From Mesorhizobium plurifarium (lineage in GTDB: Bacteria > Pseudomonadota > Alphaproteobacteria > Rhizobiales > Rhizobiaceae), in contig CCNB01000012.1 in NCBI GenBank assembly GCA_000824785.1, forward strand, positions 674,206 through 738,205: a stretch of DNA of 64,000 bases. The letters are read 5' to 3'. The notes under the pieces are model-generated. The model had not been told where the DNA came from. It made no database searches and worked only from the letters and a program-made list of their open reading frames with translations. Shown piece after piece: positions 35,761 to 44,545 of the stretch. Position numbers and translations under genes: made by a program. Each line of letters opens with the position of its first letter. The first letter of the stretch is position 1.

Positions 35761-37169
35761 CAGGCCAACTCGGCGAACAGGCTGTTGGGGCCTGTCTTCG
35801 TGATTCGTACGTCAATAATGTCACCGATTCCACCGGCCTTGTCGTCAACAATAACCGGGTTCAGCCATGGCGAGCGGCCGACAATCTGGCCGGGGCGGCG
35901 ACCGGGCTTCTCGATCAAAGTGCTGACGGTGCGGCCGACCAGGCCGGCGATGAAATTCCGCTGCTGCTCGTTGATCAGCGCCTGCAGGCGCTGCAGCCGC
36001 TCGTCCTTCACCGTTTCGGCGAGATGCCCGTCCATCTCGGCGCCCGGCGTGCCGGGGCGCGGCGAATATTTGAACGAGAAACAGGCCGCGTAACCCACCT
36101 CGCGCACCAGCTCCAGCGTCGCCTCGAAATCCTCGTCCGTCTCGCCCGGGAAGCCGACGATGAAATCGCCGGACATGGCGATGTCGGAGCGTGCGGAGCG
36201 GATGCGCTCGATGAGCGCCAGGTAGTCACGTGCCGTATGCCTGCGGTTCATCGCCTTCAAAATCCGGTCGGACCCCGACTGCACCGGCAAATGCAGATAG
36301 GGCATCAAGGCGGGCAGGTCACGATGCGCGGCGATCAATTCGTCGTCCATGTCGCGCGGATGGCTGGTGGTGTAGCGCAGCCGGGCCAGGCCGGGGATTT
36401 CCGCAAGCCGGAACAGCAGACGACCGAGGCCCCATTCCTCGCCGTTTTCGCCGACACCGTGCCAGGCGTTGACGTTCTGGCCAAGCAGCGTCACCTCGCG
36501 CACGCCGGCTTCGGCCAAGCGCTCGGCCTCGGCGACGATCTGCGCCACCGGGCGCGAGACCTCGGAGCCGCGCGTGTAAGGCACAACGCAGAAGGTGCAG
36601 AACTTGTCGCAGCCTTCCTGCACCGTGAGGAAGGCGGTGACGCCGCGCTTTGCCAATTCGGCGCGTTTCGGCTGCGGCAGATGTTCGAACTTGTCCTCGA
36701 TGGCGTATTCGGTCTCGACGATCTTCTCGCCGCCGCGGACCCTTGCCAGCACGTCGGGCAGCCGGTGATAGGTCTGCGGGCCGATGACCAGATCGACCGC
36801 AGGGGCGCGACGGATGATCTCGGCGCCTTCGGCCTGCGCCACGCAACCGGCGACGCCGATCAGGAGCTCGCGGCCGGCCTCGGCGCGCTCGGTTTTCATG
36901 TCGCGGATGCGGCCAAGCTCGGAATAGACCTTTTCCGCCGCCTTTTCGCGGATATGGCAAGTGTTGAGCAGCACCAGATCGGCGTCTTCGACGGCGTCGG
37001 TGGCGACATAGCCGTCGGCCGCCAGCGCATCGGTCATGCGCTGGGAATCGTAGACGTTCATCTGGCAGCCATAGGTCTTGACGAAGACCTTTTTCACCGT
37101 CCGGCCCATGCCGGCCGAATGCTCGGCCGCAGCGCCGATGTCGTGGCTTTCAATCGTGTTCAGTTCCAT
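35760..37169 (-). CDS. miaB: tRNA-2-methylthio-N6-dimethylallyladenosine synthase MiaB
   Basis: MiaB is a radical SAM methylthiotransferase acting on A37 of tRNAs. From 37169 it has 469 residues. The N-terminal cluster domain has KTYGCQMNVYDS and LNTCHIREKA cysteines, the radical SAM cluster is in GCDKFCTFCVVPYTRG near residue 187, and a C-terminal TRAM domain is seen (VGRTVSTLIEKPGRRPGQIVGRSPW). A later start at MGRTVKKVFVKTYG would remove about 20 residues of the leader. The frame is open far upstream into plsC, which is a shadow. Confidence 0.95.
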   Translation of the reverse strand: MELNTIESHDIGAAAEHSAGMGRTVKKVFVKTYGCQMNVYDSQRMTDALAADGYVATDAVEDADLVLLNTCHIREKAAEKVYSELGRIRDMKTERAEAGRELLIGVAGCVAQAEGAEIIRRAPAVDLVIGPQTYHRLPDVLARVRGGEKIVETEYAIEDKFEHLPQPKRAELAKRGVTAFLTVQEGCDKFCTFCVVPYTRGSEVSRPVAQIVAEAERLAEAGVREVTLLGQNVNAWHGVGENGEEWGLGRLLFRLAEIPGLARLRYTTSHPRDMDDELIAAHRDLPALMPYLHLPVQSGSDRILKAMNRRHTARDYLALIERIRSARSDIAMSGDFIVGFPGETDEDFEATLELVREVGYAACFSFKYSPRPGTPGAEMDGHLAETVKDERLQRLQALINEQQRNFIAGLVGRTVSTLIEKPGRRPGQIVGRSPWLNPVIVDDKAGGIGDIIDVRITKTGPNSLFAELA

Positions 37170-37243
37170 CGGGCGGCTTCTACCGCCTTTCCGTGACAAA
37201 AAACAGACGATTCTGGCAGGTTGCGGCGCCGCGCGTCCCGCTT

Positions 37244-38056
37244 TCAGGCGACACGCTGACGACTGGGACGCGGATCGGCGAGCGCGGCCTGCATCATCTC
37301 GCGCACCTTGGCTTCCATCAGCCTTGCCGTTTCCTTGCGGTTCGAGCCCTTGCCGAACGGCACCGGCGCGCCGAAATGCACCTCGGCGTCGATCGCGCCT
37401 TCGGCGAGCAGGGTTTTGAGATGCGGCATCAGGTCCTGGTCGCCGATCCAGGCGGTCATCGGCCTGTGGCGGCGGCCCATCGGCATGCCATGCAGGCGCG
37501 TATAGGCGATCGCCACGGGCTGGATGAAGACCTGGTCCGCAGCACCCTCCGAGATCGCCATCGAGGCCGCGCCGAACAAGGTGCTCTTGAACGGCAGAAC
37601 GAGGTTGCCGTCGCCGGTCGAACCTTCCGCGAACAGCACCATGGCGTCGCCTTTTGCCATCCTTTTGGCGATCTCGCTTGCCTGGTCGCCGGAGGTGCGT
37701 TTGCGCTCGCGTTCGATGAAGACAGTGCGCTGCAGCTTGGACAGCATGCCGATCAGCGGCCAGCCTTCCATGTCGGCCCTGGCGATGAACTTCACATCGA
37801 CAAAGGAGCCGAGCACCATGATGTCGGTCCAGGAGATGTGATTGGCCGCCACAAGCAGAGGGCGGTCCTTGGCCAAGGCGCCTTTGATATGCACGCGCAT
37901 GCCCAGCGCCTGGAGGATCATGCGGTGCCAGATCTTCAGGATAAACGTTTCGGGCCACAGCCCCGTCTTCATCGACAGGATCTGCAGCGGCACCAGCACG
38001 AGCGAACAGACGACGACATAGAAGAGCGCCAGGAAAATCCGCAATTTCTTGATCAT
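37244..38056 (-). CDS. plsC: 1-acylglycerol-3-phosphate acyltransferase
   Basis: PlsC acylates lysophosphatidic acid at the sn-2 position to form phosphatidic acid. The 270-residue protein starts with a membrane segment (LRIFLALFYVVVCSLVLVPLQI). The acyltransferase motif NHxxxxD is present in VAANHISWTDIMV near residue 74, and FAEGSTGDGN and IQPVAIAY give the other conserved blocks. The start at 38056 is chosen because upstream sequence in this frame is antisense to rimI. Confidence 0.93.
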   Translation of the reverse strand: MIKKLRIFLALFYVVVCSLVLVPLQILSMKTGLWPETFILKIWHRMILQALGMRVHIKGALAKDRPLLVAANHISWTDIMVLGSFVDVKFIARADMEGWPLIGMLSKLQRTVFIERERKRTSGDQASEIAKRMAKGDAMVLFAEGSTGDGNLVLPFKSTLFGAASMAISEGAADQVFIQPVAIAYTRLHGMPMGRRHRPMTAWIGDQDLMPHLKTLLAEGAIDAEVHFGAPVPFGKGSNRKETARLMEAKVREMMQAALADPRPSRQRVA

Positions 38057-38082
38057 TCGCTCCGCCCTATCGCGCGGACTGG

Positions 38083-38577
38083 CTAGCGAAGATCGCGGCG
38101 CATGACAAGCGCGCCGGTCGGGCCATGCTCGGTCGAACGGTAATAGTTCGGGCGATGACCGACCTGGATGAAGCCAAGCCTGCGGTAAAGCCCGATCGCG
38201 GGCGCGTTGGTCTCGTCGACCTCGAGGAAGAGCGCTTCGGCGCGCTGCGCGTGAAGCTCGCGCAGCACCGCATCCATCAATTGCCAGCCAAGGCCCTGGC
38301 GGCGATGGCTGCGGGCGACGGCCACGGTCAGGATTTCGCCCTCGCCGGCCGCGAGCCGCGCCAACACGAAGCCGACCGGGGGTTTCGATCCCTGTCCTGT
38401 CTCCCGCGCGGCATAGCCGAAGACTGTGTCCTGTTCGAGGAGTGCTGCGAACTCGCCGTCGGTCCAGGGCCGCACGAAATCCTCGCGATGCAGCACCGAA
38501 ACAGCGGCGCTGTCGGCAACGGTCAGCGGTTCCAAGGCATAATCCCTGCGGCGCGGCTGAAAGAAGGGTATGCGCAT
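38083..38577 (-). CDS. rimI: RimI-like N-acetyltransferase
   Basis: A 164-residue GNAT enzyme. The acetyl-CoA loop VARSHRRQGLGWQLMDAVLREL lies near residues 88-109, and the C-terminal ALFLEVDETNAPAIGLYRRLGFIQVGHRPNYY is typical of RimI, which acetylates the N-terminus of ribosomal protein S18. It directly follows tsaB with a one-base overlap, an arrangement conserved in many bacteria, which supports the RimI assignment over a generic GNAT. Confidence 0.9.
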   Translation of the reverse strand: MRIPFFQPRRRDYALEPLTVADSAAVSVLHREDFVRPWTDGEFAALLEQDTVFGYAARETGQGSKPPVGFVLARLAAGEGEILTVAVARSHRRQGLGWQLMDAVLRELHAQRAEALFLEVDETNAPAIGLYRRLGFIQVGHRPNYYRSTEHGPTGALVMRRDLR

Positions 38578-39266
38578 CAGGGCTCGTTTCCCTTGTCCTG
38601 CCTTGGCAGAATGAAGCCCGCCTGCGGCTTGGCGTCGGCGCCGCGCAGATAGAGCGGCTTGGGCTTTTCGCCCGGTCCCTTGGCGGCAGCCAGTCTGGCA
38701 TAGGTCGCAATGTCGGCGGTGGCGGCGATCGGGCCGGTGTCGAAGGCGCCCCCCACCGCCCGGGCGATAAGCGGCGCAGCGGTGCCGGCAAGGACCGCTT
38801 CGGCGTTGATGGCCATGGTCGTCGCCTCGGAAAGTGTGACTACGGAAGGTCCGTAAGTTTCAGCTAACGCTTTATCATAGAGCGCGGCATGGATTTCCTC
38901 CCGGCCGGCGTCGAGCGCGGCAAGCACCGCGCGCCCCGGAAAGGCGCTCGCCCCTTCCGCCGCCAGGGCTTCCAGCGTCGTCACGCCGATCGCCGGGATC
39001 TTCAGCGCCAGCGCCAGGCCGCGCGCGGTCGAAACGCCGACGCGCAGGCCCGTGAAGGAACCGGGCCCGACCGAGACAGCAACGGCGTTGAGGTCGGGAT
39101 AGCCGATCCCCCCGATCCGCAGGGCCGTTTCGATAACGGCCATCAGATGCTCGGCATGGCCTTTGCCGAGATCGCGCACCTCGCGGCCAAGCTCCTTCCC
39201 CACGCCCGGGTCATAGACACAGGCAGCGCAGAGATTGGCGGCACAATCGATGGCGAGCAGCTTCAT
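38577..39266 (-). CDS. tsaB: tRNA threonylcarbamoyladenosine complex subunit TsaB
   Basis: TsaB is the partner of TsaD and TsaE in making t6A37 in tRNAs that read ANN codons. The 229-residue protein begins MKLLAIDCAANLCAACVYD (ASKHA fold) and has the conserved GKGHAEHLMAVIE, AVSVGPGSFTGLRVGVSTARGLALAL and GVTTLEALAAE blocks. It starts the long minus-strand run towards trmB. Confidence 0.93.
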   Translation of the reverse strand: MKLLAIDCAANLCAACVYDPGVGKELGREVRDLGKGHAEHLMAVIETALRIGGIGYPDLNAVAVSVGPGSFTGLRVGVSTARGLALALKIPAIGVTTLEALAAEGASAFPGRAVLAALDAGREEIHAALYDKALAETYGPSVVTLSEATTMAINAEAVLAGTAAPLIARAVGGAFDTGPIAATADIATYARLAAAKGPGEKPKPLYLRGADAKPQAGFILPRQDKGNEP

Positions 39267-39414
39267 ACGGGCGGCTTCATTCAGGCAGCGTCATAGGCCG
39301 GTTAAAGAACTGGATCGAGACACAATTCCCTCTGCCCGGCATAGGCGGCCGCCGCAAGGGCCAGGGCGCAGAAATGTTAAGCGGCTTTGCTTCCGGCCGG
39401 CCGATCGTCCGCCG

Positions 39415-40521
39415 TCAGGCCGATGCCGCAATGCGCAGCATGTGGTTGTCCCAGACATAATCCGGCTCGGAACGGGTGGCTCCGGCGCCGCCGACGATCT
39501 CGCCGGCGCCGGTCGTCGCCATGAAGCCGGCGCCGTCGGGCGCGAGGCCACAGACCTCGACCAGTGATCTGGTCGCGACCACGCGTCCGCTGGCGGCATC
39601 GAGGACGGCCAGCGAATTGCCCTCCGGCGAGGTGACGGCGACCGTGCCGGTGGCGGCGTTGGCAGCGACCGAGCCGATATAGTTGCGGAAGCCGGAGAGC
39701 ACGTCCTGCGGCATCTCCAGCAGCTCGAGTTCCTTGCCGCGCGCGGCGCGGCCGACCAGCGCCGGGCGGTCGGTCGCCGGCCCGCGATATTGGCAGCCGA
39801 ACCAGACGGTGCCTGCCTGGTCGCGATCCATGTGGCGGATCGAAAGCTGGTGCAGCGCCGGCGGCAATTCGTGCTTTTCGATGAGGTCGCCGGTGGCGCG
39901 GTCGACCAGCGTATAGGACGGCTTCATCGTTGCGATGTTGAGCTCGGCGCGGCCATAGTCGGGATGGGTTTCGATGCCGCCATTGGCGATGGCTAAGGTG
40001 CGGCCGTCGCCAAGCAGGAGCAACTCGTGAGGACCCATGCCGTAGGTCGGGAACTCGCCAATGCGATTGAATTTGGCCCGCGCGTCGTAGACACCCACGA
40101 CACCTGCCGCGTTGTCGAAGTCGTTCTCGGTCGCATAGAGCAGTGCGCCGTCGGGCGAGAACACGCCATGGCCGAAGAAATGCCGGCCGGCGATGCTGGC
40201 GATGGTCAATGGCTTGTCGCGGCCGGCATGGTCGAAGACCACGGCGAAGGTGCCGGGCTGGCGGGCGAAGACCACCGAACGTTTCGACACCGGATCGAAG
40301 GTGACGTCATGGCCGCGATCGGGCAGATCGACCGTGTGCAGGATTTTTCCCGCCTCGGAGAGCACGGCGGCCCCAAAGCTGCCGTCGCGCTTGACGAAGG
40401 CCGTGGCAAACACAGCATCCGCGGCAAGCGTGTCCGCCCAGGCGCGCGGCGCCATGGCGGCAACGAAACCCGCGCCTGCGGCCCGCAGGAAATCGCGGCG
40501 ATCGATCAGGGCGGTTCTCAC
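39415..40521 (-). CDS. DUF1513 protein with Tat signal
   Basis: A 368-residue exported protein. The N-terminus RRDFLRAAGAGFVAAMAPRAWA is a twin-arginine signal. The rest looks like a seven-bladed beta-propeller of the DUF1513 family (repeated blades such as GHDVTFDPVSKRSVVFARQPG, FGHGVFSPDGALLYATENDF and TYGMGPHELLLLGDGRTLAIANGG). In other proteobacteria this family sits next to imelysin and di-heme oxidoreductase genes under iron control. It is 440 bp from the preceding imelysin gene, and a repeat element is in between. Confidence 0.88.
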   Translation of the reverse strand: MRTALIDRRDFLRAAGAGFVAAMAPRAWADTLAADAVFATAFVKRDGSFGAAVLSEAGKILHTVDLPDRGHDVTFDPVSKRSVVFARQPGTFAVVFDHAGRDKPLTIASIAGRHFFGHGVFSPDGALLYATENDFDNAAGVVGVYDARAKFNRIGEFPTYGMGPHELLLLGDGRTLAIANGGIETHPDYGRAELNIATMKPSYTLVDRATGDLIEKHELPPALHQLSIRHMDRDQAGTVWFGCQYRGPATDRPALVGRAARGKELELLEMPQDVLSGFRNYIGSVAANAATGTVAVTSPEGNSLAVLDAASGRVVATRSLVEVCGLAPDGAGFMATTGAGEIVGGAGATRSEPDYVWDNHMLRIAASA

Positions 40522-40961
40522 CAGGTGGCCCCTCCCTGCATTGGCTTGTTCCAGGACGCCGCAGTTTCGATCGCGCGCAGCCGAAGCTTGGCACTTACCG
40601 ATCGCTGAGATGGATCATCGCAGACGTTAGAGGTTGGCCGAAGCCTCCGGAACTTCGTCATCCTTGGGCGAAGCAGGAGCGCAGCTCCGTCGCGGAGACC
40701 CAAGGATCCATGCCGTGACCTTGGCCGAGGGGCGCAACAGCGCAGAATTCTGCACCGTTGCAACGCCTCAAAGTCACGGCATGGATCCTCGGGTCTGCGC
40801 TGCGTCGCTACGCTCCTTGCTCCGCCCGTGGATGACGAGGAGCGAGGCGTTTCGGCCAATCTCAAAAGCATGCGGCCGGCAAAAGCAGATGCCTCTGGAC
40901 TGCCAAAATCTCCAAGCCGAGAGCTGACATGAAAAATCCGCGCTGTTTCCGGGACCATTAA
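40522..40961. other. 440-bp gap inside the iron cluster
   Basis: No gene is supported here. Most of it is occupied by a 185-bp inverted repeat (listed separately). The apparent reading frame across the repeat on the minus strand has an Arg/Ser-rich composition and no domain, and is rejected. Confidence 0.6.
40655..40839. repeat. 185-bp imperfect inverted repeat element
   Basis: The left half contains CGTCATCCTTGGG, then GACCCAAGGATCCATGCCGT. The right half contains GTCACGGCATGGATCC, then CGGGTCTGCG and CCGTGGATGACG. The inner arms GGATCCATGCCGTGAC and GTCACGGCATGGATCC match in 16 of 16 positions. No coding capacity is evident, so it is MITE-like or a paired extragenic repeat. It separates the second imelysin gene from the DUF1513 gene. 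Confidence 0.8.
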
Positions 40962-42056
40962 TCAGTCCCCATCCAGCGAGGAAAAGCCGGCGGTCAGGCC
41001 GAACTCGGCGGTCATCCTGGTGCCGATCAAGGTCGACAGGCTGGAGGTGATCAGCGCGAAATGCTCGAGCTTGCCGCGCAGCGCCGGGTCGGCCAGCGCC
41101 TTGTCGATCGGGCCGGCGATCGATTTCGCCGTCGCCACGCCGTTGCCGAGCTGGATGTGGATGGATTCGCCCATCCATCGCGCATCGGCGGGCAGTGCAT
41201 CGCCGAGCTTGGAAGCCTGGAACAGTTGGTCGATGCCGGAGAGATTTCCCGCAAGCGAGGCCGTCGTGTTCCGCGAGCGCCAGTAGATCGCTTGTTTCGG
41301 CTTGTCGGCATCCGGTTTGGCGCCGAGGAAGCCCTTGAGCCGCACGTCGCGGATCATCTCCAGCTCGTTGATGAAGACGCCGACCAGTTCCGTCACGGCT
41401 TCGTTGCCGTCGCGATAGAGCGGGTTTTTCGGCCCCGGATTGGCCCAGAGCGAAGCGAAGCCGTCGGGCTTTTGCCAGGCGTCGTGCACCTCGCCAGCCA
41501 TGGTTTCGACGTTGCCGGCAACCGCCGCGCCATAGGCGCAGCGGTAGGGATCATCCTTGCCGGCAAGCGTTTCGGCGCCGTCGCCGTAAAGCACATATTC
41601 GAGCGCGCCAAGGCCCTGCATGGCGACGCTCTTTTGCGCCAGTTGCGCCGGATCGGTAGCCGACGGGTCTTTTGCCGCAAGCGTCGATTGCACCTGCCGC
41701 AAACCGATGCTCTTGCGGTCCGGCCAATAGAGCATGCGTTCCAGCCGGTTGTTCTCCTTGATCGGCCCGAAGGCGATGATCTCGGCCACCGACCAGGACT
41801 CCACCGTGCCGGAAAACGCCGCACGCGCAGCTTCGAGGTTTTGGCCGGACGGCGTTTCGCAAAGCTGGCGCATCGCCTTGGTGAGCCCCGCCGCATGCTC
41901 GTCGAGGCTGGCATAGGCCGGGCGGACGAACCCGTCGATCGCGCGGCCGATGACATCGGAAGCCTTGACCGCGGCCGAAGCCGGCAGCACGGCGGCCAGA
42001 AGGAACGGAAGGGCAAGGACCAGGCGTTTCGACATCAGAGCGACGCGTTTTAACAT
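40962..42056 (-). CDS. Imelysin family protein, second copy
   Basis: A 364-residue exported protein; the signal peptide is RLVLALPFLLAAVLPASAA. The imelysin (peptidase M75-like) four-helix-bundle fold is suggested by the paired helical repeats (FVRPAYASLDEHAAGLTKAMRQLCETPSG and the C-terminal half). The family GxHxxE metal motif is altered to GLGALEYVLYG, so metal binding may differ from the first imelysin. It overlaps the di-heme gene stop by one base. Such proteins are part of iron uptake systems. Confidence 0.88.
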   Translation of the reverse strand: MLKRVALMSKRLVLALPFLLAAVLPASAAVKASDVIGRAIDGFVRPAYASLDEHAAGLTKAMRQLCETPSGQNLEAARAAFSGTVESWSVAEIIAFGPIKENNRLERMLYWPDRKSIGLRQVQSTLAAKDPSATDPAQLAQKSVAMQGLGALEYVLYGDGAETLAGKDDPYRCAYGAAVAGNVETMAGEVHDAWQKPDGFASLWANPGPKNPLYRDGNEAVTELVGVFINELEMIRDVRLKGFLGAKPDADKPKQAIYWRSRNTTASLAGNLSGIDQLFQASKLGDALPADARWMGESIHIQLGNGVATAKSIAGPIDKALADPALRGKLEHFALITSSLSTLIGTRMTAEFGLTAGFSSLDGD

Positions 42057-43660
42057 CAGAGAGACTCCAGGAATTTGATCAGCGCCTCACGATCGGCGGC
42101 GGCGGCGCCGGCGAAACGGTCGCGCGCCTTCTGCCCCTCGCCGCCATGCCACAGGATCGCCTCGGCAAGCGTGCGGGCGCGGCCGTCATGCAGATAGAAG
42201 CTGTTGCCGTTGACCGTCGCGGTGAGCCCGATACCCCAGAGCGGCGGCGTGCGCCATTCGCTCCCCGTGGCTTCTCCGACCCTTTGCCCATCGGCGAGGT
42301 CCTCGCCCATGTCGTGCAGCAGGAAATCGGAATAAGGCCAGATCAGTTGGAAGGCCTGCGCCTTGTTGGGCGTGCCGCGCATGGTGACGAATTTCGGCGT
42401 GTGGCAGGCAATGCAGCCCATCTCGTAGAACTGTTTCTTGCCGGCAAGCACGTCCGGCCTGTCGAGATCGCGGCGTGCCGGCACAGCCAGGTTCTGCGAA
42501 TAGAACGTGACGAGGTCCATCACCGGCGGCGGCGCTTCGGCCGTGCCGAGACGCTGCTGCACGCCGTTCGGCATGGCCAGGCAATCCTTCTCGGCCTCCG
42601 TGCAGTCGCCCCAAGGCTTCGGCATTTCCGGCGTCGAGATACCGATATCGCCGGCGAAGGCGTCGGCCGCCTGCTGGCGGATCGAAGCGGTCTGCGCCTT
42701 CCAGCCGAAGCGACCCAAGGTCACCTGGCCGCTCAGCTCGTCGCGCACGATGTTCGGCCGGCCCGAAATGCCGTCACTGTTACGATCGTCCGGATCGGCA
42801 TGGGCAAGGATATCGGCCGGCGCGATCTGCTCGATCAGGCCGAGCCCGATCATCGGCGGCGTCAGTCGCGGCGACAGCGTGGTGCGCGGATCGAGCGGAC
42901 CGTGGCCGAGGTTTTCGATCGTATAGCTCGGCTTGCGCAGCGAAACGACGGCGCCGTCGCCGAGCGTGACCTTCTGCTCCTGGTAATCGACGCGCATCCG
43001 GCCCTCGCCCTTGAGGCTCGGGACCGCGAGCTCCTGCAGTTGGGAGCCGTAAACCGGATCGGGAAAATTCAACACCTCATGGTCGGCAAGCGCGGCCCTT
43101 TCCTCGGCGCTGCCGGCGTCGCGCGCGAGCCTCAGGAACATCGATGTCGATCCGGCATCGCCTTCCGGAGGGCGCCCACGGCCGTCCTTCAGATGGCAGT
43201 TCTGGCAGGCTCGTTCATTGAACAGCGGGCCGAGCCCGTCCGAAGCCTGGGTCGAGGACGGCGACGACACCCAGTTCTTGCGGAACAGCGCATTGCCGAG
43301 CTTGAAATTACCCTCTTCCTCGAAGGTGATGTTGGCGGAGGATTGCGAGAAGGCATCGCGGTTGACGTCCTTCTCCGACGTGCCGGCGCCGCCCTGCATC
43401 AGCTCGAACGGTTCGGGCCTGGTGAAGTCGGTCGTCGGCCTGGTGACCGCCAGCACCCGTGTCTGATCCTTCGGCGTCAAGTCGGTGCGGCTTGTCGGCA
43501 GGGCCGCCGGCTGGCCGGCCCAGACAGGCAGGGAAAGCATGGTCGCCAGCAAAAGCGAAGCCCCGCTGCCGGTCCGGTATCGCGGGGTCTTCTGGGGCGG
43601 CAGGCCATCGATTGCGGCCCGCCGCGCGCGGCGCGAAAAATGATCTACGGGGCGCCGCAT
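42056..43660 (-). CDS. Di-heme oxidoreductase-like c-type cytochrome (DHOR family)
   Basis: A 534-residue periplasmic cytochrome with two CxxCH heme sites: CQNCH near residue 155 and CIACH near residue 418. The N-terminus has a hydrophobic segment ASLLLATMLSLPVWAG after about 33 basic residues, so the true start may be later, but no better ATG is present. The family occurs beside imelysins in iron-regulated operons and presumably changes the redox state of iron during uptake. It is 12 nt after bfr. Confidence 0.88.
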   Translation of the reverse strand: MRRPVDHFSRRARRAAIDGLPPQKTPRYRTGSGASLLLATMLSLPVWAGQPAALPTSRTDLTPKDQTRVLAVTRPTTDFTRPEPFELMQGGAGTSEKDVNRDAFSQSSANITFEEEGNFKLGNALFRKNWVSSPSSTQASDGLGPLFNERACQNCHLKDGRGRPPEGDAGSTSMFLRLARDAGSAEERAALADHEVLNFPDPVYGSQLQELAVPSLKGEGRMRVDYQEQKVTLGDGAVVSLRKPSYTIENLGHGPLDPRTTLSPRLTPPMIGLGLIEQIAPADILAHADPDDRNSDGISGRPNIVRDELSGQVTLGRFGWKAQTASIRQQAADAFAGDIGISTPEMPKPWGDCTEAEKDCLAMPNGVQQRLGTAEAPPPVMDLVTFYSQNLAVPARRDLDRPDVLAGKKQFYEMGCIACHTPKFVTMRGTPNKAQAFQLIWPYSDFLLHDMGEDLADGQRVGEATGSEWRTPPLWGIGLTATVNGNSFYLHDGRARTLAEAILWHGGEGQKARDRFAGAAAADREALIKFLESL

Positions 43661-43672
43661 TCCCGCATGTCC

Positions 43673-44158
43673 TTACTCCGCCTCGTTGGCCGAGTCGGCG
43701 TTGAGCAGGCCGTATTTTTCCTCGCCGATGGAGGCAAGCAGATCGAGCTGCGTTTCCAGGAAGTCGATATGTCCTTCCTCGTCGGTCAAAAGGTCCTCGA
43801 ACAGTTTCATCGAGACGAAATCGCCTTCGTCGTGGCAGATTTCGCGCGAGCGCTTATAGGCGGTGCGCGCGTCATATTCGCCGGCCAGATCGGATTCGAG
43901 CACTTCCTTGACGTTCTGGCCGATGCGTAGCGGCGCGACGGACTGCAGGTTGGGATGGCCTTCGAGGAAGATGATGCGCGCGATCAGCCGGTCGGCGTGA
44001 TGCATTTCCTCGATCGATTCCGCCCGCTCTTTCTTTGCCAGCTTGGTGTAGCCCCAATCCTCGAGCAGACGATAATGCACCCAGTACTGGTTGACGGCTC
44101 CAAGCTCCAGGAACAGAGCTTCATTAAGCCGCTCTATGATCTGCGGTTCGCCTTTCAT
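43673..44158 (-). CDS. bfr: Bacterioferritin
   Basis: Bfr forms a 24-subunit iron-storage shell with heme at two-fold interfaces. The 161-residue sequence keeps the ferroxidase ligands Glu18, Glu51, His54, Glu94 and the later Glu/His pair in EEGHIDFLE, and Met52 as heme ligand (IEEMHHADR). It lies immediately downstream of bfd, with a 35-bp overlap. Storage genes are usually expressed when iron is plentiful, which makes its placement inside an uptake-type cluster notable. Confidence 0.97.
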   Translation of the reverse strand: MKGEPQIIERLNEALFLELGAVNQYWVHYRLLEDWGYTKLAKKERAESIEEMHHADRLIARIIFLEGHPNLQSVAPLRIGQNVKEVLESDLAGEYDARTAYKRSREICHDEGDFVSMKLFEDLLTDEEGHIDFLETQLDLLASIGEEKYGLLNADSANEAE

Positions 44159-44435
44159 GGGTTCTGCTCCCGTATTGGCCGCGCAAGCCTCTCACGCGAT
44201 CCAGATGTGAAACGACGTCCACGCCGCCCACCTCTGAGCGGGCGTGGTAGTTCTCGGTGACCCGAATGATCGTTTCCACCACATTTGGGAAACAGCCGCA
44301 ACAGCGACCGCGCTTGCGCATCGCGTGGTAGACCTTCGCGGGCACGATCAGCTGCCAGGGATCCTCGTCCAGCAGGCTGACGATCGTCTGCTCGATCTCC
44401 TTTTCGGTGATGATGTTGCAATGGCAGATCAGCAT
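44124..44435 (-). CDS. bfd: Bacterioferritin-associated ferredoxin
   Basis: Bfd binds a [2Fe-2S] cluster and donates electrons to Bfr heme to release stored iron. The start at 44435 gives 103 residues beginning MLICHCNIITEKEIEQTI, with the ligand pattern CxC near the N-terminus and CxxC in RGRCCGCFPNVV near residue 50. The C-terminal 35 residues or so are unusual and polar (SRTHERRTADHRAA) and overlap the start of bfr in another frame. Confidence 0.93.
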   Translation of the reverse strand: MLICHCNIITEKEIEQTIVSLLDEDPWQLIVPAKVYHAMRKRGRCCGCFPNVVETIIRVTENYHARSEVGGVDVVSHLDRVRGLRGQYGSRTHERRTADHRAA

Positions 44436-44490
44436 CTGTTTGCTCTGGCTGACGGCGCCGGTCCGGCGCCGCTTGGCTGGTTTGTTAGTC

Positions 44491-44539
44491 GGGCATGATC
44501 TTGTCCAAAAACCGGCTTCCACTTTTTGGGATCATGCCC
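44491..44539. repeat. GATCATGC palindromic element
   Basis: GGGCATGATC (44491-44500) and GATCATGCCC (44530-44539) form perfect terminal inverted arms around a 29-bp core with CCAAAAACCGGCTTCCAC. It is the same family as 8550-8598 and fills the bfd-imelysin gap. Confidence 0.75.
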
Positions 44540-44545
44540 TGAAAC

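Noticed and set aside
40518..40958. 146-codon minus-strand frame in the iron cluster gap
   Set aside because: It spans the inverted repeat, has Arg/Ser-rich composition and no family pattern.
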